This document shows, piece after piece, positions 43,889 through 52,593 of a stretch of DNA of 64,000 nt. The position numbers were made by a program, and so were the translations under genes. The stretch spans positions 98,499 through 162,498 of the forward strand of contig JANQRV010000637.1 of assembly GCA_028284395.1 (NCBI GenBank), in the 5' to 3' direction. The DNA comes from Saprospiraceae bacterium. Its GTDB lineage: Bacteria > Bacteroidota > Bacteroidia > Chitinophagales > Saprospiraceae. Below the pieces are notes generated by a model. That model worked only from the letters and a program-made list of their open reading frames with translations, did no database searches and was not told where the DNA came from. Every line of letters starts with the position of its first letter. Positions within the stretch are counted from its first letter, which is position 1.

Positions 43889-44653
43889 ATGAAGTTAATA
43901 TCCTGGAATGTAAATGGAATCCGAGCCTCTGTGAAGAAGGGTTTTTTAGAAAAATTTACGGAGATCGACGCCGATGTCTTTTGCTTACAGGAAACCAAAG
44001 CACAGGATGACCAAGTAGCGGAAGCTTTGAAAGATATTAAGGATTATCACTTGGTTTCAAACTCTGCAGAAAAAAAAGGATACTCCGGAACGGCAATTCT
44101 CTCCAAAGTAGACCCCATTCGTCATACCGTCGATATTGGTATTGCAGAGCATGATTCGGAAGGACGGGTAACGCACACCGAATTTGAAGCTTTCAATCTG
44201 GTTAATGTCTACGTACCCAATAGCGGTAGCGGTCTTAAAAGGTTGGATTATCGTTCCGAGTGGGATCAAGCTTTTAAGAAGTATCTGGCTGACTTGCAAA
44301 AAGAGAAGCCACTGATTGTGACCGGAGATTTTAATGTAGCGCACCAGGCCATTGATCTGGCTCGGCCAAAGCAGAATTACAATAAGACTTCCGGTTACAC
44401 ACAAAAAGAAATCGATGGATTTGAAGCATTGTTGTCAATTGGCCTAAAGGATTCCTTCCGAACCCTTCATCCCGAAAAGGTCGCGTATACATTTTGGAAC
44501 CAGCGGTTTAAAGCCAGGGAACGCAATGTTGGCTGGAGAATCGATTACTTTTTGGTTACCGAATCCTTTATGCCAATGGTCAAGGTAGCAGATATTCTGG
44601 ATGATATCCACGGTTCGGATCACTGTCCGCTAAGTTTGGAATTGGAGTTATGA
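43889..44653 (+). CDS. xth: Exodeoxyribonuclease III (AP endonuclease)
   Basis: 254 residues from ATG 43889 (MKLISWNVNGIRAS); TTG codons just upstream are in frame but the family starts here. Cuts DNA 5' of abasic sites and removes 3' blocks. Motifs: SWNVNGIRAS (Asn), FCLQETKAQD (metal Glu), NVYVPNSG (Tyr), VTGDFNVAHQAIDLA (Asp/Asn pair) and GSDHCPLSLEL (catalytic Asp-His). Length and the RIDYFLVTESF segment are typical of ExoA. Divergent from the EAD11-like pair by 117 bp. Confidence 0.96.
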   Translation: MKLISWNVNGIRASVKKGFLEKFTEIDADVFCLQETKAQDDQVAEALKDIKDYHLVSNSAEKKGYSGTAILSKVDPIRHTVDIGIAEHDSEGRVTHTEFEAFNLVNVYVPNSGSGLKRLDYRSEWDQAFKKYLADLQKEKPLIVTGDFNVAHQAIDLARPKQNYNKTSGYTQKEIDGFEALLSIGLKDSFRTLHPEKVAYTFWNQRFKARERNVGWRIDYFLVTESFMPMVKVADILDDIHGSDHCPLSLELEL

Positions 44654-44672
44654 GGGCTTCAGAAGGAAAGAT

Positions 44673-44707
44673 AGGACTGGCAAATTTCAAAAAAAATTGC
44701 CAGTCCT
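44673..44707. terminator. Terminator hairpin after exonuclease III
   Basis: Arms AGGACTGGCAA at 44673-44683 and its complement at 44697-44707 form an 11-bp stem with an A-rich loop of 13. It separates the convergent stops at 44653 and 44723, so it could serve both strands. Confidence 0.65.
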
Positions 44708-44722
44708 GAACGAAGAAGCCTG

Positions 44723-47700
44723 CTAAGGTTTAATGCGCTTCTGATTAGCTCGATTCTCATTTGCCGGTACGTCCGGGTGAATGGGGCCTTTTTCCTCAAT
44801 TTGTTTTAAGACTACTTCGATTGCTTTTTCCAATTGGGTATCCCTTCCTTTTGCCAACAGCGTCGGGTCTTCTTTTACTTCGATGTCGGGGTCTACACCA
44901 TGTCCTTCCTTAAACCAGGTACCATCGGGATTGTACATTCTAAAGGTGGGTACCGTTACTGTCCCGCCGTCGATCAACGTCGGGGCTCCTGAGATACCGA
45001 TCAAGCCTCCCCAGGTCCTTCCTCCAATCAACGGACCCAGTCCTGCCTTTTTGAAATAGTCGGGAAAAGCATCTCCTCCAGAGCCTGCCCATCCATTGAT
45101 CAACATGGCCATAGAACCGAAGTGCCCAACTGGGGGCCACTGCCAGTTTTTGCCGTCGCGGACCTTCCAATAGGCAAGTGGCTTTCGATTGAGTAATTCG
45201 ATGAAGCGATCTGGTATTTGACCGCCATTATTAAACCTTTCATCTACAATTATTCCTTCTTTGTTCCACTGCCCGTAAAATTGCCGTACCAGCTCGTTCT
45301 GTCCGCCGATCCCAGTACTGGGCACGTATATATATCCAATTTTTCCATCGGAAGCTTCTTCTACTTTTTTTCGATTGGACTCGATCCAGGCCAAGTTCCG
45401 CAACCTTGTTTCCGATCTAAGGGTTTTGACGACGTATGTTTTAGCTCCTTCCCAAGAGGGCTTATCGTTGACGGTCAGTTGGACAGTTTTACCGGCTAAT
45501 CCCTCAAAAGCAGACCATGGATCCATGAAGTCATTCAAGGCTACACCATTGACAGCCAGGATGTAATCGCCTTCTTTAACCGCGATACCCGGTTCGTCTA
45601 ATGGCGAGCGAATCTCATTGTCCCACTCTGCTCCCCGAATGATGGATTTGACCTGGAAATAGTCATTGTCTTTTGCCCAGTCCACTCCAAGATATCCGAC
45701 GTTTTTCCTTTCGGGACTTTCCTGGTCTCCACCACCGCGGTAAGTGTGAGAAGCATTAAGTTCACCAATCATTTCGCCGATGATAAAATTTAGGTCATTC
45801 CGATTCATGGCGTGGTCAATGAGGGGCGCGTATTGTTCATACACACTGTTCCAATCGAGCCCATGCATTTCTGTGTCGTAAAAGAAATCTCGTTGAAATC
45901 GCCATGCATCGGTAAAGATCTGCTTCCATTCTTCTCGCGGATTAATGGTCATCTCCATTTCCTGCAGCGACAACGATTTCTTTACTTTTTGATCCGCTGC
46001 CATATCTATGATGGCATATTTTTGATTTTGGCGTACCAGTATTTTCTTTTGGTCAGCACTCAATTCATAACCGCGAATATCTTTAATGATGGTTTTCTCT
46101 TCCCTTTCCTTCAGGTCGAAATACTTCAGCTCATTCTTGGATTCTCCAGACCCTGAGTTGGAAAATCTCTGGAAAATTATTTTGTCGGCAGCCGCTGATA
46201 TTCTGCCCATATTTCCAGCTTTCGGAGGTAGGACGACAATTCTACGTTCGAAGTTATCGAAATCAATTTCGACCCGCTTTGTGTCACTGTCCTTTTCGTC
46301 CTCTTTGTCCTCAGAGTCGTCCTTTATTTCCGTTTCCAAATTGATGGCCACCGTATCATTCTTAGCTGTCAGAGGCGAAGGTACATCATCTCTTAACGGA
46401 ATAACCGCCAACTGAGTCGCATTGGGATAAGTCCAGGAATTGTCAAAATCGCTGTAAACGGGTTTGAAAGAACGATTGGTAACGAGATATAGAAAGTCAC
46501 CTTTGGTATCAAAAGTAGGGTTAATATCCGAATAAAAACCGGAGGTAGCCTGAATAGATTTCTTATTGTCGACACTGTAAATGAATACCGCATTGTTGTT
46601 GTTGTCCATGGTTCTGCCATAAGCAAGCCAACGACTATCGGACGACCAGCTTGGACGCCAATTTCTTAGTCCTCCCTCAAACAAAGCCAGGTCTTGATCA
46701 ACTTTTTCCATGATATTCTGGTCAATATGGTAGACCCAAATGGTCATGGTCTGATCTACAAATGTCAATTTTTTGCTGTCTGGAGCCCAGAATAGGTGGT
46801 AACGAAAACCGGGTCCTAGGGAGGTTAATTTCTTTTCTTTGGCACCTTCTTGCAGGTCTCGTATAGTCAGTTCGTAGTTCCCTGATTGGTCACTCCAAAA
46901 GGCTATATACCGACCATTGGGTGACCAGGAAGGGAATCTTTCGGCAACGCCCGAAGAACGAGTCACATTCTGAATGAAGCCATCGGAAGCTGGAACCGAA
47001 AACAGATCCCCACGCGCTTCAACTATTGCTCGATTACCATCGGGTGCAACGGACATGTTCTGAACGTATTTTTCAACACTCTCCTTCCGCGGTTTGATTG
47101 ATATCAGGTCGGTGCCAACTTTGATTTGAACTTCCTTATACTTTTCGGTTTCCAGGTCCATTAGGTATAATTTTCCCCCGGCTTCGAAAACAATTTCCTT
47201 CGGCCCCTGGGCTGGAAAGTGAATGTCGAAATCCTGGAATTCAGTTACCTGGCGATTCTGCTTAGATTCTACATCGTAGACCCAGAGATTGAAGCGTTCT
47301 TCACTACCCTGATCTGATAGGTAATATACTTTGTTGCCGACCCACATGGGTAACTCGTCGTTGGCTGTATTGTCGGTTATGTTTTGGGATTCATATGATT
47401 CAAGGTCAAAAATCCACACATCGGCAGCGGTTCCACCCCGATATCTCTTCCAGGTACGGAATATTCTGGAACGATCGGTGAATGCCACCTTTTTGCCATC
47501 GGGCGAATAACTGGCGAATTCGCCGTAGGCCATCGGAAGTTTTTGGGGGAGCCCCCCCTCCTTAGAGATGCTATAGAATTGCGAGAAGCGTTGCTTTCCA
47601 CTTTCCATGGTAGAAACATACAGTAAGGACTCGCCATCAGGGTGCCAATCCAACAGTCGGTCAGTCATTCCATGGTGAGTGACACGAGTCGGTATCCCTC

Positions 47701-47983
47701 CTTGGCTAGGCATCACATAAATATCTGTGTTGCCATCATAATTACCCGAAAATGCAACCATGGACCCATCCGGAGAAAACCGGGGAAAAACTTCATTTCC
47801 TTTCGGGGAACTGAGTTTTGCGGCAACCCCTCCTTCTTTAGCGACTGTCCAAATGTCTCCACCAAAGGAGAAAACAATGTACGAGTCGGAAACGTCGGGA
47901 TATTGAAAAAGGCGAGCATTGATCTGAGCTTCCATTCCTAGGGACAGGAGTAGGAAAGCCACTGCCATTGGCATTGATTTCAT
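44723..47983 (-). CDS. Tricorn-like S41 protease with TolB-type beta-propellers, secreted
   Basis: 1086 residues with a signal peptide (MAVAFLLLSLGMEAQ). About 20-540 hold two TolB/WD40-like propellers ('SPDG..vaF' repeats such as FSPDGSMVAFSGNYDGNTDI). A helical C1 domain (REEWKQIFTDAWRFQRDFFY) follows, then a PDZ domain near 770-840 (LDEPGIAVKEGDYILAVNGV), then the S41 core. His746 in LNASHTYRGG and Ser968 in GWAGSGGDAFPDYF fit the His746/Ser965 of Thermoplasma tricorn. Tricorn trims peptides; secreted Bacteroidota forms probably digest peptides in the periplasm or outside. Convergent with xth. Confidence 0.93.
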   Translation of the reverse strand: MKSMPMAVAFLLLSLGMEAQINARLFQYPDVSDSYIVFSFGGDIWTVAKEGGVAAKLSSPKGNEVFPRFSPDGSMVAFSGNYDGNTDIYVMPSQGGIPTRVTHHGMTDRLLDWHPDGESLLYVSTMESGKQRFSQFYSISKEGGLPQKLPMAYGEFASYSPDGKKVAFTDRSRIFRTWKRYRGGTAADVWIFDLESYESQNITDNTANDELPMWVGNKVYYLSDQGSEERFNLWVYDVESKQNRQVTEFQDFDIHFPAQGPKEIVFEAGGKLYLMDLETEKYKEVQIKVGTDLISIKPRKESVEKYVQNMSVAPDGNRAIVEARGDLFSVPASDGFIQNVTRSSGVAERFPSWSPNGRYIAFWSDQSGNYELTIRDLQEGAKEKKLTSLGPGFRYHLFWAPDSKKLTFVDQTMTIWVYHIDQNIMEKVDQDLALFEGGLRNWRPSWSSDSRWLAYGRTMDNNNNAVFIYSVDNKKSIQATSGFYSDINPTFDTKGDFLYLVTNRSFKPVYSDFDNSWTYPNATQLAVIPLRDDVPSPLTAKNDTVAINLETEIKDDSEDKEDEKDSDTKRVEIDFDNFERRIVVLPPKAGNMGRISAAADKIIFQRFSNSGSGESKNELKYFDLKEREEKTIIKDIRGYELSADQKKILVRQNQKYAIIDMAADQKVKKSLSLQEMEMTINPREEWKQIFTDAWRFQRDFFYDTEMHGLDWNSVYEQYAPLIDHAMNRNDLNFIIGEMIGELNASHTYRGGGDQESPERKNVGYLGVDWAKDNDYFQVKSIIRGAEWDNEIRSPLDEPGIAVKEGDYILAVNGVALNDFMDPWSAFEGLAGKTVQLTVNDKPSWEGAKTYVVKTLRSETRLRNLAWIESNRKKVEEASDGKIGYIYVPSTGIGGQNELVRQFYGQWNKEGIIVDERFNNGGQIPDRFIELLNRKPLAYWKVRDGKNWQWPPVGHFGSMAMLINGWAGSGGDAFPDYFKKAGLGPLIGGRTWGGLIGISGAPTLIDGGTVTVPTFRMYNPDGTWFKEGHGVDPDIEVKEDPTLLAKGRDTQLEKAIEVVLKQIEEKGPIHPDVPANENRANQKRIKP

Positions 47984-48102
47984 AGTTTGAAACAGTTGAG
48001 TGAGACAATAAGAATATAAATATAGTAAAGTTCTACAATCCCGCTAATCTTGCATCTGAATTCGATTTCAGCAAGAATCCTAAACAATCTATTGGTATAT
48101 AC

Positions 48103-48121
48103 ATTTTACTTTTCGTAAAAT
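48103..48121. promoter_or_regulatory. Inverted repeat upstream of the AraC-type regulator
   Basis: ATTTTAC at 48103-48109 and GTAAAAT at 48115-48121 form a perfect 7-bp inverted repeat with a 5-bp centre, 42 bp before the regulator ATG. It may be an operator or just AT-rich chance. Confidence 0.3.
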
Positions 48122-48163
48122 TGAATTTGGTCACAGCTCTGAGAATAAGAAATCATCCACAAA

Positions 48164-49354
48164 ATGGTATATCTGAGTTTTCCCGATTTTAATTTATTCA
48201 GCATGCCTTTGCTGATCTTAGTCTTTCAGGGGTATGTATTTGCTTTTCTATTGTTGGGGCGCTACTTTAAACAAAAACACATTGCGGATTTACTACTTGC
48301 ATTACTGCTGTTGATGCAGGGGCACCATTGTACCTCATACATTATCGGGTTTATGGGGTGGTACGATACTTACCGGACCACAAAGGTCAATTATTTTTTG
48401 ACTGATTTTACCCTAATCATTGGCCCATTGGTCTACTTCTATGTCAAAAGTATTACCACTCCTTATTTCAAACTTCGGCGGAAAGACTGGTTGCACTTCC
48501 TGCCCTTCGGTATGTTCGTATTATATAGGGTGATTATGGCTGTTTATGATTTCAATACCCCAGGAATCGAGACCGTGCAAAACGGGCCTTTTCATGAGAA
48601 TATACACCAAGCCTATGTCTCTCCATTTCTGAGCTTGTTTGGATATTATTCACAGCTACTCTACTATGCTTTCAGTATCCAGATCTACATTCGTTATCGA
48701 AAGAAGTTGGTTGAGTATTTCTCGAATACTTATAAAGTCGAATTGAACTGGATAAGGTATTTTCTATACGCATGGACCGGCCTTTTTATCTTTCATTCCA
48801 TTATGGAAGTCATCGACTTATCCATCATGGATTTGCATTGGACACAGAGTTGGTGGTCTCATTTGGCCTCTGCGGTCGTTGTTTTGTTGTTAGGTATGAA
48901 AGGTTACTTTACCAGTCTTGATAAGCTCTATAACCGAACGAGTTCTGCCCGTCGGAGCACTAAAGTGTCGGATGAAGAGGGTCGGGATAGGATGGAATTT
49001 GAGATCCAACAATCGAAATTGAGTGAGTATATGCTGCGGCAACAGCCCTATCTAGAACCGGAACTAACCCTTTCGGAGTTAGCAAAGCAGTTGAATATCA
49101 GCACATCTAAATTGTCGCAGACAATCAATAATGGCCTGGGTAAAAACTTCAATGATTTTATCAATGAATACCGAGTAGAGGCCGTGAAGAAGATGATGTT
49201 GGACGAGAAGAAGAGCAACTTTTCTCTATTGGGAATCGCTCAGGAGTGTGGCTTCAACAGCAAGGCGACTTTCAACCGGACCTTTAAAAAGTTTACGAAT
49301 CATACTCCCTCTGAATTTATGTCCCTACAAAAAGACCCTTCTGCTCGGCCATGA
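48164..49354 (+). CDS. AraC-family regulator with N-terminal membrane domain
   Basis: 396 residues. Seven hydrophobic segments in 15-250 (for example PLLILVFQGYVFAFLLLGRY and LTDFTLIIGPLVYFYV) are followed by an HTH_18 domain at 280-390: LSELAKQLNISTSKLSQTIN and IAQECGFNSKATFNRTFKKFTNHTPSEF. This 7TM-AraC layout is common in Bacteroidota and makes a one-component sensor at the membrane. Divergent from the tricorn gene and 101 bp upstream of the S41/CBM gene, both possible targets (inference from position). Confidence 0.9.
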   Translation: MVYLSFPDFNLFSMPLLILVFQGYVFAFLLLGRYFKQKHIADLLLALLLLMQGHHCTSYIIGFMGWYDTYRTTKVNYFLTDFTLIIGPLVYFYVKSITTPYFKLRRKDWLHFLPFGMFVLYRVIMAVYDFNTPGIETVQNGPFHENIHQAYVSPFLSLFGYYSQLLYYAFSIQIYIRYRKKLVEYFSNTYKVELNWIRYFLYAWTGLFIFHSIMEVIDLSIMDLHWTQSWWSHLASAVVVLLLGMKGYFTSLDKLYNRTSSARRSTKVSDEEGRDRMEFEIQQSKLSEYMLRQQPYLEPELTLSELAKQLNISTSKLSQTINNGLGKNFNDFINEYRVEAVKKMMLDEKKSNFSLLGIAQECGFNSKATFNRTFKKFTNHTPSEFMSLQKDPSARP

Positions 49355-49455
49355 GCCACTGCAATAGGTGTCGTATCAAATCGACAATTTGGAACGTATC
49401 AATTTGTTTTGAGTCGATAAGAGAGTTTTTTTCTACCAGTTTTGCGTAAAAAAGA

Positions 49456-51288
49456 ATGATGCAACACGTTGTTTTTCGATTGTATTTAGTAGTCTGTATG
49501 AGTATGTCCCTGACCATAGCCTGGGGCCAGGTAGACAAGGAATCCTGTACTTATCGTTTTTCAGTGGATATGACTTCTTTGAGTGGCCAAAAATCCAATA
49601 TTGGCATCCGGGGAAGTATCCCTCCTCTTTCCTGGGAAGAAACCTTTCCCATGGCTGATGAAAATGGAGATGGAATTTATACGATCGAAGTCTCCTTTGA
49701 TCTTGCTCCGAGTGGAAGCGAATTGGAATACAAATTCGTGCACGGAGACGTCAATTGGGAACTGGATGGGAGAGCCAATCGTCGGTTAAAACTAACAGAA
49801 GGGAGTCATGAATTAGAGATCCAGCGGTGGAATTCCACCCTTGCCTTCACGATGGAAGAAATTAATGACATAACGGTCGACCCCGCTGGATTACAGCAGG
49901 ATTTCCAAATCTTGAAACAGGCATTGAAAAGTCTACACCCGGGATTATATCGATATGTGGACTCTACCACTATGGAAGTACACTTTGATGAACTCGAAGC
50001 ACAGTTCAGTCGAACATTAAGCATAAAACAATCCTACCTTTATATTTCTCAATTCCTGGGTAAAATAAAGTGTGGACATACCTACGCAAATTTTTGGAAT
50101 CAATCGGAATTGGTCAAAGCAGCTGTTCTCAATCAATCGGACAAGTTGCCCTTTACTTTCCGGTTAATTGAACGACGGATGTTGGTGACTACGAATGAAT
50201 CGGAAGAAAAACGACTAGATGAGAATGCCGAAGTGAAAGCGATTAACGGAGTAGCGGTTGAGGAAATCCTCGCAAATCTGATGCCGATTGTCAAGGCAGA
50301 TGGGACAAATGACGGGAAGCGACTGAATGATTTACAGATCCATGGTATCGGGCAGTACGAAAGTTTTGATGTCTATTTCCCACTACTTATTCCTCCGGTG
50401 GAGGGGAACTACCAATTGGAGATATACGATCACAACCGTAAGGAAAATTTTACGACTACGGTCAAGGCGATATCAAGAGAGCAACGCAAGACGATAATAG
50501 CCGAAAAGTATGGACCGTTGCCCCAGACTTACGATGAATGGTGGGAATTTAAATTGATCGATGAGCGGACCGCTTACTTAAAGCTTGGAACCTTTGTAGT
50601 TTGGAAAATGGAGATGGATTGGCAAGCATATCTAAAGAATGTTTTTTCTGAGATCCGTGATAAAGGAATCGAACATCTTATTATTGATATTCGTGGTAAT
50701 GAGGGAGGAGCCGATGCCGTAGGAGAGGTTTTGGCTGGTTATCTCCTTGCCAAACCACTTCGAATTGAAGATAGTTCGGATAAATTACGATATGAGGTTG
50801 TTCCACCGGAAGTAGCACCTTTTGTGCAAACTTGGGACCTGGCTTTCAAGGATTTGAGAGGTAAAGTAAAGCCTCTCGGGAATGGCTATTATACTTGGGC
50901 GAAAGAGCAAAATGATGTAACGGTGGTAAAACCACTCAAACCGCACTTTCGAGGGCAAACTTATTTATTGGTCGATGCTGCTAATAGTTCCGCGACTTTT
51001 TTCCTCGCAAAGCAAGCCAAAAAATACGGGCTCGCCACTTTGATAGGTGAACAGACTGGTGGTAACAAACAAGGAATCAATGGCGGAATGATGTTCTTCG
51101 TTCATTTACCAAATTCCCAAATCGAATTCGACATACCGCTCATGAATTTTGCGCCCAAAAACCCCCAACCAGATGAAGGAATTTTCCCCAATGTCGAACT
51201 GAAAGAGTCCCTTAGTGACTTCTTGGCCGATAGGGACGTCTATCTCGAAAAGGCATTAGAATTGATCAAAGCTCCGCGAAAGCATTAA
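49456..51288 (+). CDS. S41 peptidase fused to a starch-binding-like (CBM20/48) domain, secreted
   Basis: 610 residues with a signal peptide (LYLVVCMSMSLTIAWGQ). Residues 28-130 resemble a CBM20/CBM48 beta-sandwich (VDMTSLSGQKSNIGIRGSIP, 'W.e..pm.d.ngdGiYt..v', LEYKFVHGDVNWELDG), the ER-stress-like carbohydrate-binding fold. After a helical cap the S41 core follows: EHLIIDIRGNEGGADAVGEV, LLVDAANSSATFFLAKQAK with Ser511/Ser512 at the nucleophile position, and LIGEQTGGNKQGINGG. The catalytic Lys of CtpA-type enzymes is not obvious. The binding domain may tether the protease to glycan or act as a structural domain only. Confidence 0.85.
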   Translation: MMQHVVFRLYLVVCMSMSLTIAWGQVDKESCTYRFSVDMTSLSGQKSNIGIRGSIPPLSWEETFPMADENGDGIYTIEVSFDLAPSGSELEYKFVHGDVNWELDGRANRRLKLTEGSHELEIQRWNSTLAFTMEEINDITVDPAGLQQDFQILKQALKSLHPGLYRYVDSTTMEVHFDELEAQFSRTLSIKQSYLYISQFLGKIKCGHTYANFWNQSELVKAAVLNQSDKLPFTFRLIERRMLVTTNESEEKRLDENAEVKAINGVAVEEILANLMPIVKADGTNDGKRLNDLQIHGIGQYESFDVYFPLLIPPVEGNYQLEIYDHNRKENFTTTVKAISREQRKTIIAEKYGPLPQTYDEWWEFKLIDERTAYLKLGTFVVWKMEMDWQAYLKNVFSEIRDKGIEHLIIDIRGNEGGADAVGEVLAGYLLAKPLRIEDSSDKLRYEVVPPEVAPFVQTWDLAFKDLRGKVKPLGNGYYTWAKEQNDVTVVKPLKPHFRGQTYLLVDAANSSATFFLAKQAKKYGLATLIGEQTGGNKQGINGGMMFFVHLPNSQIEFDIPLMNFAPKNPQPDEGIFPNVELKESLSDFLADRDVYLEKALELIKAPRKH

Positions 51289-51390
51289 AAAGGTGTTTGG
51301 AATTGCTCCCGGTATGTGAAAATTAGGGTGATCCGTTGTATCTTTCTTTTTGAACTCTTGATTATTAGACGGCCTTTAACACCAAAACAT

Positions 51391-52290
51391 ATGCCTTTGA
51401 AAAACTTCTTGTTACCGCTTATTTTGCTCTTTATAATTTCTTGCAGTCCCAGAGACCCATTGGCAAAACTTGAACGCTCAATCGAGGAAAAGATCGATCG
51501 TGCGTCGGGAACTTATGCCATTGCTTTCAAAGACTTGATGGATGAGAAAGGGGTCTTGCTCATCAATGAAAAAGAGGTTTTTCATGCAGCAAGTACGATG
51601 AAAACTCCCGTGATGATAGAGGCATACAAACAGGCGGCGGAAGGGCAATTTAAGATGGAGGATTCTTTGGTTATTAAAAATGATTTCAGAAGTATTCTTG
51701 ATGGGAGTCCTTATCAGATGAGTATTGATGAAGATTCTGAAGAGAAACTATATGGCAAAATTGGCGAAAAGGCGAGCATATACGATCTCGTTTACGACAT
51801 GATCATTTACAGTAGTAATCTCGCTACCAACATTGTGATCGAGAAACTGGGAGCCAAGTCAGTAACTGAAACAATGCGAGCACTAGGGGCTCCAGATATT
51901 CAAGTTTTACGAGGGGTCGAAGACATCAAGGCCTATGAAAAAGGCATGAACAATACGACTACTGCATTCGACCTTCTGGCGATTTTTGAAAAGATAGGGC
52001 AAGGTAATGCTGTCAATCAGGAAGCGTCAGATGCCATGATTGAAGTACTACTAGATCAGAAATTCAATGAAGGAATTCCAGCGCTTTTACCAGAAGGAGT
52101 GAAAGTAGCGCATAAGACGGGTTGGATTTCAACTGCGAGTCACGATTCGGCCTTACTATTACTTCCGGATGGAAGAAAGTATGTTTTAATCGTATTGACC
52201 AAAGACTGGGACGATTCTGAGACTGCTACTCAGATGATTACAGAGATCTCAAAATTGGTTTTCGATTATTACACTGCTGGCGATGAATAA
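51391..52290 (+). CDS. Class A beta-lactamase-like serine hydrolase, lipoprotein
   Basis: 299 residues from ATG 51391; GTG/ATG codons near 51315 would add a tail with no signal. Lipobox LFIISC gives Cys18. The SxxK motif is Ser68-Thr-Met-Lys71 (HAASTMKTP), SDN is replaced by Ser141-Ser-Asn143 (IYSSNLATN), and KTG is Lys242-Thr-Gly244 (VAHKTGWIS). An omega-loop-like stretch has Glu177 before NNTTTAFDL, but with two residues fewer than usual and without the 'ExxLN' form, so deacylation ability is uncertain. It may be a true lactamase or a diverged hydrolase ('beta-lactamase2' family). Confidence 0.8.
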   Translation: MPLKNFLLPLILLFIISCSPRDPLAKLERSIEEKIDRASGTYAIAFKDLMDEKGVLLINEKEVFHAASTMKTPVMIEAYKQAAEGQFKMEDSLVIKNDFRSILDGSPYQMSIDEDSEEKLYGKIGEKASIYDLVYDMIIYSSNLATNIVIEKLGAKSVTETMRALGAPDIQVLRGVEDIKAYEKGMNNTTTAFDLLAIFEKIGQGNAVNQEASDAMIEVLLDQKFNEGIPALLPEGVKVAHKTGWISTASHDSALLLLPDGRKYVLIVLTKDWDDSETATQMITEISKLVFDYYTAGDE

Positions 52291-52299
52291 GTTGATGCT

Positions 52300-52464
52300 T
52301 TACATCGCTCCTAATGCCTTCACTAGATAGGTAGTGGAGAACGGTAACAAAACCCAGAACCATGGATTTAAGATGAGGATCATATATACCATTACCACAG
52401 TCGTTACCAAGAATAATACCCAATCGAGTAAAGTAGACTTCGTTTCCTTAGAATCTGATGACAT
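52300..52464 (-). CDS. Small membrane protein, 54 residues
   Basis: Start ATG 52464 (MSSDSKETKSTLLDW). A short polar head is followed by two hydrophobic stretches (VLFLVTTVVMVYMILIL and FWVLLPFSTTYLVKAL). Composition and the neat soluble-head/double-helix layout look like a real small inner-membrane protein, and it fits the gap between the convergent lactamase-like gene and the M48 gene. The frame extends upstream to 52587 but that part lies over the terminator hairpin. No family recognised. Confidence 0.5.
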   Translation of the reverse strand: MSSDSKETKSTLLDWVLFLVTTVVMVYMILILNPWFWVLLPFSTTYLVKALGAM

Positions 52465-52535
52465 TGAAATAAAATTTTGCGCAAATCTAATAAACTTTCT
52501 CAAAATTAATGTCAGGACTAAGTCTGAATTTATAC

Positions 52536-52568
52536 GAAGGGGATTGCTGACGAACAGCAATCCCCTTC
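52536..52568. terminator. 14-bp perfect hairpin downstream of the M48 gene
   Basis: Arms 52536-52549 and 52555-52568 (GAAGGGGATTGCTG and its complement) with a 5-nt loop. On the minus strand it lies 26 bp past the M48 stop; the T-run after it is weak. Confidence 0.7.
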
Positions 52569-52593
52569 CATTACTCTCGAACGACAAGTTCGT

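Noticed and set aside
48040..48090. CTTG/CTGAA imperfect hairpin between the tricorn and AraC genes
   Set aside because: The stem has a bulge and no T-run; not strong enough for a terminator or operator call.
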